Assembly: GCA_024691045.1 (NCBI GenBank)
Contig: JAILOC010000037.1
Location: 1-12,975, forward strand
Source: Lachnospiraceae bacterium
GTDB taxonomy: Bacteria > Bacillota_A > Clostridia > Lachnospirales > Lachnospiraceae
Length of the DNA: 12,975 nt
Direction of reading: 5' to 3'
Program-made: the position numbers and the translations under genes
Notes under the pieces: model-generated
Databases searched by the model: none
Told to the model about the DNA's origin: nothing
The model's input: only the letters and a program-made list of their open reading frames with translations
Shown: positions 1-6,640 of the stretch, piece by piece
Layout of the letters: each line of letters begins with the position of its first letter
Numbering within the stretch: the stretch's first letter is position 1

Positions 1-527
1 CCCCTGTCGTATGTGAGAACAACATGAAAATCACAAAGCTCCTTCCAGAGAGATGTTGCGTCCGAGCTCAGATTTTTGAAATATACGTCTGATATATATG
101 AGGAAAGAAAAGAAGAAAATGCTTTGATCCCCTCCGACTTAGGTGCCGCTTTTTTCAGTCCGGCGTCAAGGGTTTCAAGTGAAGAAACATATGTATAAAT
201 TACTCTGAGGAACCATACCCTCTTCTGTACCAGTTCGTACGCATTATCGATCTTGGATGCGTATTCGAGACGGCTCTTAATTCCTGCGTGATAATTAAAC
301 AGCGCGGAATAGACGGAATCGTTTCTGACATCCTCATAGATCGCTCTTCTGTAATCCTCATCCTCCTTACATGGGGGAAAAGAAGAATAAAGAGATCTGA
401 CATCCTCATCCCATCCTTCGCATACCTTATCAAGGACCTGATCGAGGTTCAGATCGGTGAAGACTGACTCCGGTACCGCGATGCCGGTTTCCGGAGTGCC
501 GCTATGGAAAAGCAGACTGAGTGCCAT
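1..527 (-). CDS. Small MutS-like DNA-binding ATPase, N-terminal part (cut by window edge)
   Basis: An open frame of 175 codons runs from an ATG at 527 to the left edge without a stop. It was translated directly from the complement and begins MALSLLFHSG. The visible part is alpha-helical and lacks the Walker motifs, which would lie further left. Its pattern (DLNLDQVLDKV near residues 25-35, YRRAIYEDV near 59-67, then VWFLRVIYTYVSSLETL near 104-120) resembles the core/lever region of the short MutS-related proteins common in Clostridia, which lack the mismatch-recognition domain of true MutS. Family assignment is from memory and moderately sure. The ATG has AGAGG eight bases upstream, and the gap to the preceding ABC transporter gene is only 11 bases, so it is probably co-transcribed. 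A second ATG five bases upstream (532-530) is in another frame that soon stops. Confidence 0.68.
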   Translation of the reverse strand, partial: MALSLLFHSGTPETGIAVPESVFTDLNLDQVLDKVCEGWDEDVRSLYSSFPPCKEDEDYRRAIYEDVRNDSVYSALFNYHAGIKSRLEYASKIDNAYELVQKRVWFLRVIYTYVSSLETLDAGLKKAAPKSEGIKAFSSFLSSYISDVYFKNLSSDATSLWKELCDFHVVLTYDR

Positions 528-538
528 GGCATTTACCT

Positions 539-2263
539 CTAAGCGTTGGAATACTGTGCGGTATAAAGATCGTAGTAGAAACCTTTTGAAGCAAGGAGCG
601 ATTCGTGATTGCCGGTCTCGATAACGTGACCGTCCTTCATTACCAGAATAAGGTCGGCCTCCTTGATCGTCGATAATCTGTGGGCTACGATGAAGCTTGT
701 ACGTCCCTTCATAAGCTTTGCAAATGCGCTCTGTATCCTGAGCTCGGTTCTCGTATCTATCGAACTTGTTGCTTCATCGAGAATAAGCATCGGGGGAAGT
801 GCGAGCATTACCCTTGAGATGCACAGAAGCTGCTTCTGGCCCTGGGACAAGCCTTCTCCTTCTTCTCCTATAACGGTATCGTAACCGTTTTCAAGTCTCT
901 TGATAAAACCGTGAGCATGTGATGCCTTTGCGGCCTCTATGACCTCTTCATCGCTTGCTCCGGGCTTGCCCATACGGATATTGTCCATTATCGTTCCGGA
1001 CTTGAGCCATGTTTCCTGGAGAACCATTCCGTAACAGTTACGAAGATCCTTTCTCGATATCTCCCTTATGTCTCTTCCGTCGACCCTGATGCATCCGCTT
1101 ATGGGTTCATAGAATCTCATAAGGAGATTTATAATGGTGGTCTTGCCGCATCCGGTCGGACCTACAATCGCGATCCTCTGACCGCTGGTCACGTTCACGT
1201 TAAGGCCTTCGATAAGAGGTCTGTCAGGCACATAACTGAAATCGACATTTTCTATATCAACATTACCGGTAACGCTGTCCTTGGCCACAGGCTCGGAAGC
1301 TTCCGCGATAACGCTCTTTTCATCAATAAGTTCGAATATCCTTCCCGCACATACTAGTGCATTCTGAAATTCCGTAACAACACCGGAGATCTCATTGAAG
1401 GGTTTGGTATACTGGCCGGCATATCCGAGGAATGCGGTGAGGCCTCCGACAGAGATGCCGCCGCCGATCGAATAAAGTGCACCGCCGACTCCGACAAGTG
1501 CATAGACACAGGAATTGACAAACCTGGTCGAAGGATTGGTAAGGCTTGAGATAAAGATCGCCTTAAGCGAAGCGCTGCACAGTTTATCGTCTGCTTTTTC
1601 AAACTGCTCTATAGCTTCGTCTTCGTAAGAAAAAACTCTCACGGTCTTCTGCGACGAGATCATTTCCTCGGATAACTCCGTAAGTATTCCCCTTGCTTCG
1701 GACTGTGCTTTGAACATGGAATGGGATCTTGTCGCAATGAACCTTGCGACAACTAGTGATAAAGGAGTGATGAGCACGACAAGAAGTGCGATAAGGGGAT
1801 TGAGCCTTACCATAAAGATAAGAGTTCCGACGATCGTCATGACGCCCGTGAAAAGCTGCGTAAAGCCCATAAGAAGGCCATCTGCGAATGTATCCGCATC
1901 CGTGATCATACGGCTCAGTATATCGCCCGTCCTGTGCGAATCAAGATAGCTTATTGAAAGCTCCTGTATCTTCTTCATCGCATCGTTTCTGATGTCACTC
2001 ACTACATGATATGTTATGTGGTTTCCGAGCCTGCTCATCAGATACTGGAAGAAAGCGGAAATAAGTGCGGCTATACCCACCTTGCCGGCTGCAACAATGA
2101 CCGCATCCATATCAATATTTCCGGGACCGGGAGTAAGAAGGTCCACCGCCCTTCCGGTAAGCACCGGGATATAAAGTGAGAAAGCAACGGAAAGAGCGGC
2201 AAAAATGAGCACAAAGATTCCCGCAGGAATATATCTTCCGATATATTCGAAAAGTCTCTTCAT
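539..2263 (-). CDS. ABC exporter half-transporter B (permease-ATPase; catalytic-site chain of a heterodimer)
   Basis: A 574-residue ABCB-type half-transporter: an N-terminal six-helix membrane domain (about 1-310) followed by a nucleotide-binding domain. Visible motifs are Walker A GPTGCGKTT (368-376), Q-loop region VLQETW (415-420), signature LSQGQ (472-476), Walker B MLILDE with catalytic Glu497, and H-loop His528. The signature is degenerate (Gln for Gly), which is typical of the consensus-site chain of heterodimeric exporters such as TM288. The expected partner is half A at 6641-8413. Substrate is unknown; lipid or drug export is the usual role. The open frame extends to 2395, but that extension crosses a REP-like repeat and encodes junk (NRGTVNGGTVPLFT), so the start was set at the ATG at 2263. 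An in-frame ATG at 2290 is the alternative. Neither has a recognisable Shine-Dalgarno sequence, which is unusual here. Confidence 0.92.
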   Translation of the reverse strand: MKRLFEYIGRYIPAGIFVLIFAALSVAFSLYIPVLTGRAVDLLTPGPGNIDMDAVIVAAGKVGIAALISAFFQYLMSRLGNHITYHVVSDIRNDAMKKIQELSISYLDSHRTGDILSRMITDADTFADGLLMGFTQLFTGVMTIVGTLIFMVRLNPLIALLVVLITPLSLVVARFIATRSHSMFKAQSEARGILTELSEEMISSQKTVRVFSYEDEAIEQFEKADDKLCSASLKAIFISSLTNPSTRFVNSCVYALVGVGGALYSIGGGISVGGLTAFLGYAGQYTKPFNEISGVVTEFQNALVCAGRIFELIDEKSVIAEASEPVAKDSVTGNVDIENVDFSYVPDRPLIEGLNVNVTSGQRIAIVGPTGCGKTTIINLLMRFYEPISGCIRVDGRDIREISRKDLRNCYGMVLQETWLKSGTIMDNIRMGKPGASDEEVIEAAKASHAHGFIKRLENGYDTVIGEEGEGLSQGQKQLLCISRVMLALPPMLILDEATSSIDTRTELRIQSAFAKLMKGRTSFIVAHRLSTIKEADLILVMKDGHVIETGNHESLLASKGFYYDLYTAQYSNA

Positions 2264-2315
2264 GATCTTTTTGCCGCTTTTATTCTTCATGATTTTACTG
2301 ATGCTGAAACAGAGG

Positions 2316-2359
2316 GTGAACAGAGGGACGGTTCCTCCGTTCACCGTCCCCCTGTTCAC
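2316..2359. repeat. REP-like palindromic repeat, one full unit plus a truncated inverted unit
   Basis: A complete 29-nt unit (2316-2344, starting GTGAACAGAGGGACGG and ending CCGTTCAC) is followed directly by the last 15 nt of an inverted unit (2345-2359). Together 2315-2332 and 2343-2360 form an 18-bp inverted repeat with one mismatch, which becomes a G-U pair in minus-strand RNA, around a 10-nt loop. It fills much of the gap between the ACT-domain gene and ABC half B. No T-run follows on the minus strand, so it does not look like an intrinsic terminator. It matches the element at 4132-4205 and the fragment at 12264-12280. Confidence 0.85.
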
Positions 2360-2363
2360 CTGT

Positions 2364-2798
2364 TTAAAGTGTCGGGATGTCGTCCTGCGATACAACGCGG
2401 ATGCCGGCCTTTACAAGTGCGGCCTGAGCTACCTTGTGATCGTTGACGCGGAATACCATGTAAGCCTTGTTTCCTGAATGCTCTGCGGAAAGTGCATACA
2501 TATATTCGAGGTTGATCTTCTCGTCGGCAAATACCTTGAGGATCATGCTGAGGCCCCCGGGAATGTCGGGAATCTCCGCAACAACAACGCTGGTGAGCTT
2601 GTTGATGTAGCCCCCATCCTTAAGTACGGTCGTTGCTTCGTAGACATCGTCAACGATGATTCGTACGATTCCAAAGCCTTCGGTCTCTGCAAGGGAGATA
2701 CCTCTCATGTTGATTCCGCGCTCTGCCAAAACTTCAGTCATCTCACACATTTTGCCGGGCTTATTTTCAAGAAATATAGAGATCTGTTTAACGCTCAT
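2364..2798 (-). CDS. Tandem ACT-domain protein, probable amino-acid sensor of the Ior/PaaK module
   Basis: A 144-residue protein made of two ACT domains and nothing else. The first, about residues 3-66, begins KQISIFLENKPGKMCEMTEVLAERGINM; the second, about 70-140, contains DIPGGLSMILKVFADEKINLEYMYAL. The pattern of a strand, then a Pro-Gly turn, then a helix ending in G/K-I-N is the standard ACT ligand-binding layout. Stand-alone double-ACT proteins commonly lie beside indolepyruvate oxidoreductase and phenylacetate-CoA ligase genes, so an aromatic amino acid ligand is likely; this is inference. There is no DNA-binding or catalytic domain, so it may act by binding a partner protein. The start is certain: TAAGGAGGT lies seven bases before the ATG, and the whole 15-nt gap after paaK consists of that ribosome binding site and spacer. 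Confidence 0.9.
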   Translation of the reverse strand: MSVKQISIFLENKPGKMCEMTEVLAERGINMRGISLAETEGFGIVRIIVDDVYEATTVLKDGGYINKLTSVVVAEIPDIPGGLSMILKVFADEKINLEYMYALSAEHSGNKAYMVFRVNDHKVAQAALVKAGIRVVSQDDIPTL

Positions 2799-2813
2799 AT
2801 TAGTACCTCCTTA

Positions 2814-4115
2814 TCAGATTTTTCTCTTATCGATAACACGGACAGCTTTTCCTTCGCTTCTTGCGATGGTCTGGGGAGCAACAAGAGTGACCTTGGCCTT
2901 GATGCCGAGCATATTTACAAGACCCTGCATAAGCTCGTTCTGAGCCTTGGTGATATCGGAAACATTATCGGTGAACATCTCGGGTGTCATCTCTACCTGT
3001 ATATCGAAGGTATCGGTGTTGTTCACGCGGTCAACGATGATCTGGTAGTTAGCCTGATAACCATGCTCGAGAAGTACGGTTTCTATCTGTGAAGGGAATA
3101 CATTGACTCCGCGGATGATGAGCATATCATCGCTTCTTCCCATGGGCTTCGCCATCCTGATGAAGGTTCTTCCGCAGCTGCACTTTTCCTTGGAGAGTCT
3201 GCAGATATCCTTGGTACGGTATCTCATCATGGGGAAAGCCTTCTTATCGATGGCTGTAAAAACAAGTTCTCCGGTCGATCCGTCGGGAAGGACTTCGAGA
3301 GTATCGGGATCGATTATCTCCGCAATGAAGTGATCCTCGTTGATATGCATTCCGTGCTGCTCACTGCATTCATATGCAACGCCGGGACCGGAAAGCTCGG
3401 TAAGACCGTAGATGTCATATGCCTTGATACCGAGAGCTGCTTCGATGCTCTTTCTCATCTCTTCGCTCCATGCCTCGGCACCGAAGATTCCGGCTTTAAG
3501 AGGAATATCAGCGGGAGTAAGTCCCATCTCTTTCATTGATTCGCCGAGATATGCGGCATAGGAAGGAGTACAGCAGATGACCGATGCTTTAAGATCCTGA
3601 ATGAACATGATCTGACGCTCGGTATTTCCCGATGACATGGGAACGGTCATGCAGCCGACCTTCTGGCTTCCGCCGTGAAGTCCGAGACCTCCGGTGAAAA
3701 GACCGTAGCCGTACGAAACCTGTACAACATCTTCTTCGGTAGCTCCGGCAGCGACAAGTGCTCTTGCACAGCAGGTCTCCCACATATCAAGGTCTTCCTG
3801 CGAATAATATGCAATAACTCTTTTTCCGGTAGTTCCGGAAGTTGAATGGATCCTGACTACATCCTTCTTGGGTACGCCGAGAAGTCCGTCGGGATATGTC
3901 TCTCTGAGGTCTGCCTTGGACATGAAGGGAAGCTTGTGAAGGTCCTCAATGGACTTGATGTCATCGGGAGTTACTCCTGCCTTCTCCATCTTCTTGCGAT
4001 AGTAAGGAACATTGTCCCATACATGCTTTACCTGCTCGACCAGCTTTTCGTTCTGGATCTTTGTGATCTCTTCTCTCGAAGCACATTCCGCTTCTTTCTG
4101 ATAATACCTTTCCAC
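2814..4115 (-). CDS. paaK: Phenylacetate-CoA ligase family protein (PaaK-type aryl-CoA ligase)
   Basis: A 433-residue adenylate-forming enzyme expected to join an arylacetate (phenylacetate, indoleacetate or similar) to CoA using ATP, giving AMP and pyrophosphate. Visible motifs are the P-loop STSGTTGK (91-98), YGYGLFTGG (135-143), the adenylation motif DIYGLTE (234-240), MMRYRTKDI (296-304) and the C-terminal hinge region GRSDDMLIIRGVNVFPSQIE (326-345), which fits the AMP-binding plus PaaK C-terminal domain layout at normal length. Cysteines at CSCG (312-315) are also usual in PaaK-type ligases. The frame has an ATG at 4160, but that ATG and the next codons lie in a palindromic repeat. A GTG at 4115 with AGGAG seven bases upstream gives the expected family start (MERYYQKEAECASREE), so GTG was chosen. 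It lies between iorB and the ACT gene. The exact aryl substrate cannot be read from the sequence. Confidence 0.93.
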   Translation of the reverse strand: MERYYQKEAECASREEITKIQNEKLVEQVKHVWDNVPYYRKKMEKAGVTPDDIKSIEDLHKLPFMSKADLRETYPDGLLGVPKKDVVRIHSTSGTTGKRVIAYYSQEDLDMWETCCARALVAAGATEEDVVQVSYGYGLFTGGLGLHGGSQKVGCMTVPMSSGNTERQIMFIQDLKASVICCTPSYAAYLGESMKEMGLTPADIPLKAGIFGAEAWSEEMRKSIEAALGIKAYDIYGLTELSGPGVAYECSEQHGMHINEDHFIAEIIDPDTLEVLPDGSTGELVFTAIDKKAFPMMRYRTKDICRLSKEKCSCGRTFIRMAKPMGRSDDMLIIRGVNVFPSQIETVLLEHGYQANYQIIVDRVNNTDTFDIQVEMTPEMFTDNVSDITKAQNELMQGLVNMLGIKAKVTLVAPQTIARSEGKAVRVIDKRKI

Positions 4116-4122
4116 GTTTTTT

Positions 4123-4127
4123 CTCCT
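4123..4127 (-). promoter_or_regulatory. Ribosome binding site fixing the GTG start of paaK
   Basis: AGGAG on the minus strand, followed by a seven-base A-rich spacer and the GTG at 4115-4113. It lies just outside the repeat edge at 4132 and is the reason for preferring GTG over the in-frame ATG at 4160. Confidence 0.75.
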
Positions 4128-4131
4128 GATG

Positions 4132-4205
4132 GTGAACAAGGGGACGGTTCCTCCGTTCACGTTTTTGTTTTTTTAAGTGAACGGAGGAACCGTCCCCCTG
4201 TTCAC
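4132..4205. repeat. REPIN-like element: complete inverted pair of 29-nt REP-like units
   Basis: Two 29-nt units in opposite orientation (4132-4160 and 4177-4205) match at 28 of 29 positions when one is reverse-complemented; the single difference is A or G at unit position 8. They are separated by a 16-nt T/A-rich loop. Each unit is itself an imperfect palindrome with GTGAAC/GTTCAC ends, so the element can fold as one long hairpin or two small ones. This is the architecture of REP doublets (REPINs). It occupies most of the 104-nt gap between iorB and paaK inside an apparent operon. No U-tract follows on the minus strand. It may stabilise or process the mRNA or simply be a parasitic element. 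Confidence 0.9.
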
Positions 4206-4219
4206 TTTACGCGCAGTCC

Positions 4220-4792
4220 TTACGCGTTTTTGCCGAGCTCAAATGCTTTTTTGTTCATCTCAAGGAACTTGGCGGGAACTATGGCTTCCATAGCCTTCAT
4301 CCAGGCCTCCTCGGGAATGTCAAAGTAGTGGGAAAGACGTCCCATAAGAACAATGTTAACGGCCTTGGCAGATCCCGCTTCTTCAGCAAGTGCCAGGCAG
4401 TCAAGTGCATCAACCTTGGCACCTGTTGCCTTCATCTTATCAACGAGTTCAGTGGGATATTCCATTGCGCCTGTGATAACGGGCATGGGATCTATCTGTT
4501 GGATATTGGTTACGATCTGGCCGTCCTTTTTCAGGAAAGGAAGCCATCTTGCAGCCTCGAGAAGTTCAAAGGAAACAATGACATCAGCCTCGCCCTTATC
4601 GATAACGGGAGAATAAACGTGCTCTCCGTATCTTACATAAGTGACAACGCTTCCGCCTCTTTGGCTCATTCCGTGAACTTCGGAAACCTTTACATCATAT
4701 CCTTCATCAAGGAGGAGCCTGCCGAGAAGTTTACTTGCAAGAAGCGAACCCTGTCCGCCGACACCTACGATCATTACATTCTTTGTACTCAT
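4220..4792 (-). CDS. iorB: Indolepyruvate ferredoxin oxidoreductase, beta subunit
   Basis: A 190-residue subunit homologous to the gamma domain of pyruvate:ferredoxin oxidoreductases. It shows the nucleotide/CoA-binding type N-terminus VMIVGVGGQGSLLASKLL (6-23) and the family motif EVHGMSQRGGSV (38-49), which is highly characteristic of IorB. With IorA it oxidatively decarboxylates arylpyruvates to arylacetyl-CoA and CO2, reducing ferredoxin, in the cytoplasm. Length is normal. The start is the ATG at 4792: GAAGGAGG lies seven bases upstream, within the last codons of iorA, and the iorA stop and this ATG are separated by one base (TGA-T-ATG), so translation is probably coupled. The frame continues upstream to 4819, but that would overlap iorA and lacks homology. 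Confidence 0.95.
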   Translation of the reverse strand: MSTKNVMIVGVGGQGSLLASKLLGRLLLDEGYDVKVSEVHGMSQRGGSVVTYVRYGEHVYSPVIDKGEADVIVSFELLEAARWLPFLKKDGQIVTNIQQIDPMPVITGAMEYPTELVDKMKATGAKVDALDCLALAEEAGSAKAVNIVLMGRLSHYFDIPEEAWMKAMEAIVPAKFLEMNKKAFELGKNA

Positions 4793-4793
4793 A

Positions 4794-6569
4794 TCAATCC
4801 TCCTTCTGGCAGGACTCAAAAGCTCCTACCGGGCAAAGCTGCTCGCAGATACCGCAACCCACGCAAAGAGTGTTGTCGATATGAGCCTTGCCGTCTTTCA
4901 TGGAAATTGCGGGACATCCTATCTTCATACAGGACTTGCATCCGACACACTTGTCCCTGTTTACGCGAAGAGGAGGATTATGCTTTACGTTCTTTAAAAG
5001 TGCGCAGGGTCTTCTTGAGATGATGACCGAAGGAGCCTTGACAGCAAGTTCTTCCTTGACGGCTTCATCACATGCCTTAAGATCGTAAGGATCCACTACG
5101 CGGACACGCTCGAATCCCATTGAACGGCAGAGCGCTTCGAGATCGATCTTTCCTGCGGGATCTCCCTTGATATTGAGACCGGTCGTGGGATTCTGCTGAT
5201 GTCCCGTCATACCGGTGATCGAGTTATCAAGAATGATGACGGTCGAATCGGACTGGTTATATGCGATATTTGCGAGGCCGGTCATACCTGAGTGCATGAA
5301 GGTCGAATCTCCGATGACAGCAACGGTCTTTCCTTCGTTTTCACCGCCGCCTGCCTTGTTGAATCCGTGTATCGCACTTACGGAAGCACCCATGCAGAGG
5401 GTCATATCCATTGCGGCAAGAGGCGCCACTGCTCCGAGAGTGTAGCATCCGATATCTCCGAGTACGGTGCACTTGTTCTTGCTGAGAGTATAGAACAGTC
5501 CTCTGTGAGGGCATCCCGCACACATTACGGGAGGTCTCATGGGGATCTGATCGTTAACGGCCGTAACATCCTCGCTGTACTCTTCTCCGGTAACGATGGG
5601 AGAAAGATACTTCTTAAGGAGATTCTGTGAAAACTCTCCGCAGATGGGAAGAACATCCTTGCCGATGACATCAAGTCCGAGTGCCCTGCAGTGATTCTCA
5701 ATGATGGGATCGAGCTCCTCGGCAACGATAAGGGTATCAACCTTTGCCGCGAAATCCTTTATGAGATTTACGGGAAGAGGATTGACCATTCCAAGCTTTA
5801 AGACGGATACGTTATTTCCGAAGGCTTCCCTTACATACTGATATGTTGTGGAGCAGGTGATGATTCCCACATGCTTGCCGGAAGCGGATGCTTCTCTCAT
5901 CTCAACCCTGTTAAAGGAAGCGGTCTCAGCAAGCTCACGGAGCTTTTCGGTTCTTTCCTCGACAAAGGGATGTCTTTTGATCGCATTACCGGGCATCATT
6001 ACATTCTTGGGAATGTTCTTCTCATAAGGCTTTCTTGCGATCTGAGCCCTGTCCGAGGTTTCAACGACAGACTGTGAATGAGCGACACGTGTGCACATCT
6101 TTACGATGACGGGAGTGTCGTACTCTTCGGAAAGATCATATGCAAGCTTTACAAAAGAAAGAGTCTCACCGGAATCCGAAGGCTCGAGCATGGGGACCTT
6201 GGAAGCGATGGCATGATGTCTGGAATCCTGCTCATTCTGTGATGAGTGCATTCCGGCATCATCGGCAACGCAGATAACGATACCGCCGTTTACACCGGTA
6301 TATGACATGGTATAAAGAGGGTCTGCGGCAACGTTGAGTCCGACGTGCTTCATTCCGCAATAGCTTCTGACACCGGCGAGCGACGCGCCGAACGCAGCCT
6401 CCATTGCAACCTTCTCATTGGGCGCCCATTCGCAGTAGATCTCATCGTACTTTACCGCCTCTTCGGTAACCTCGGTACTGGGCGTTCCGGGATAACTGGA
6501 AACAAAAGAACAGCCCGCTTCGTACAGACCGCGCGCAAATGCTTTGTTTCCGAGCATTAACTCCTTCAT
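4794..6569 (-). CDS. iorA: Indolepyruvate ferredoxin oxidoreductase, alpha subunit
   Basis: A 591-residue enzyme of standard family length. The N-terminal pyrimidine-binding domain has SYPGTPSTE (25-33) and EWAPNEKVAMEAA (47-59). The thiamine diphosphate domain has CAGCPHRGLFY (350-360), GDIGCYTLG (371-379) and the TPP/Mg motif GDSTFMHSG (420-428) through Asn449. Two 4Fe-4S motifs close the protein: Cys541, 544, 547, 552 and Cys569, 572, 575, 579. It converts indolepyruvate, phenylpyruvate or hydroxyphenylpyruvate plus CoA to the arylacetyl-CoA with ferredoxin reduction, or the reverse carboxylation. AGGAGG stands nine bases before the ATG. It is first in the iorA-iorB-paaK-ACT set. A 71-nt spacer separates it from ABC half A and may hold its own promoter. 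Confidence 0.96.
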   Translation of the reverse strand: MKELMLGNKAFARGLYEAGCSFVSSYPGTPSTEVTEEAVKYDEIYCEWAPNEKVAMEAAFGASLAGVRSYCGMKHVGLNVAADPLYTMSYTGVNGGIVICVADDAGMHSSQNEQDSRHHAIASKVPMLEPSDSGETLSFVKLAYDLSEEYDTPVIVKMCTRVAHSQSVVETSDRAQIARKPYEKNIPKNVMMPGNAIKRHPFVEERTEKLRELAETASFNRVEMREASASGKHVGIITCSTTYQYVREAFGNNVSVLKLGMVNPLPVNLIKDFAAKVDTLIVAEELDPIIENHCRALGLDVIGKDVLPICGEFSQNLLKKYLSPIVTGEEYSEDVTAVNDQIPMRPPVMCAGCPHRGLFYTLSKNKCTVLGDIGCYTLGAVAPLAAMDMTLCMGASVSAIHGFNKAGGGENEGKTVAVIGDSTFMHSGMTGLANIAYNQSDSTVIILDNSITGMTGHQQNPTTGLNIKGDPAGKIDLEALCRSMGFERVRVVDPYDLKACDEAVKEELAVKAPSVIISRRPCALLKNVKHNPPLRVNRDKCVGCKSCMKIGCPAISMKDGKAHIDNTLCVGCGICEQLCPVGAFESCQKED

Positions 6570-6595
6570 TTATATTTCCTCCTACACTTTATTTG

Positions 6596-6640
6596 CCTGT
6601 TCACAAATAATAATTTTATTATATAGATCTCATCCGGGAT
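6596..6640 (-). promoter_or_regulatory. Spacer before iorA with a possible weak promoter
   Basis: The gap between ABC half A and iorA is A/T-rich. On the minus strand it holds a perfect TATAAT (6623-6618), but no convincing -35 hexamer lies 16-18 bases upstream. If used, the leader would be about 40-45 nt. A 9-nt match to the REP unit end (GTGAACAGG, 6604-6596) lies just downstream; it may be a remnant or chance. No terminator hairpin with a T-run is visible, so read-through from the upstream genes is also possible. Confidence 0.35.

Noticed and set aside
200..433. A 77-codon minus-strand frame at the left edge
   Set aside because: It is a shadow of the MutS-like gene, which runs through the same bases in another frame with a ribosome binding site and family-like sequence.
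2478..3092. A 204-codon plus-strand frame opposite the ACT gene and paaK
   Set aside because: It spans two well-supported minus-strand genes and their ribosome binding site, and no known motif is seen.
4132..4205. Long hairpin as an intrinsic terminator ending iorAB transcription
   Set aside because: No T-run follows the hairpin on the minus strand; the T-rich part lies in the loop, and the same sequence occurs elsewhere as a repeat.
4328..5023. A 231-codon plus-strand frame opposite iorB and the end of iorA
   Set aside because: It is antisense to two strongly identified genes, and its sequence has no family features.
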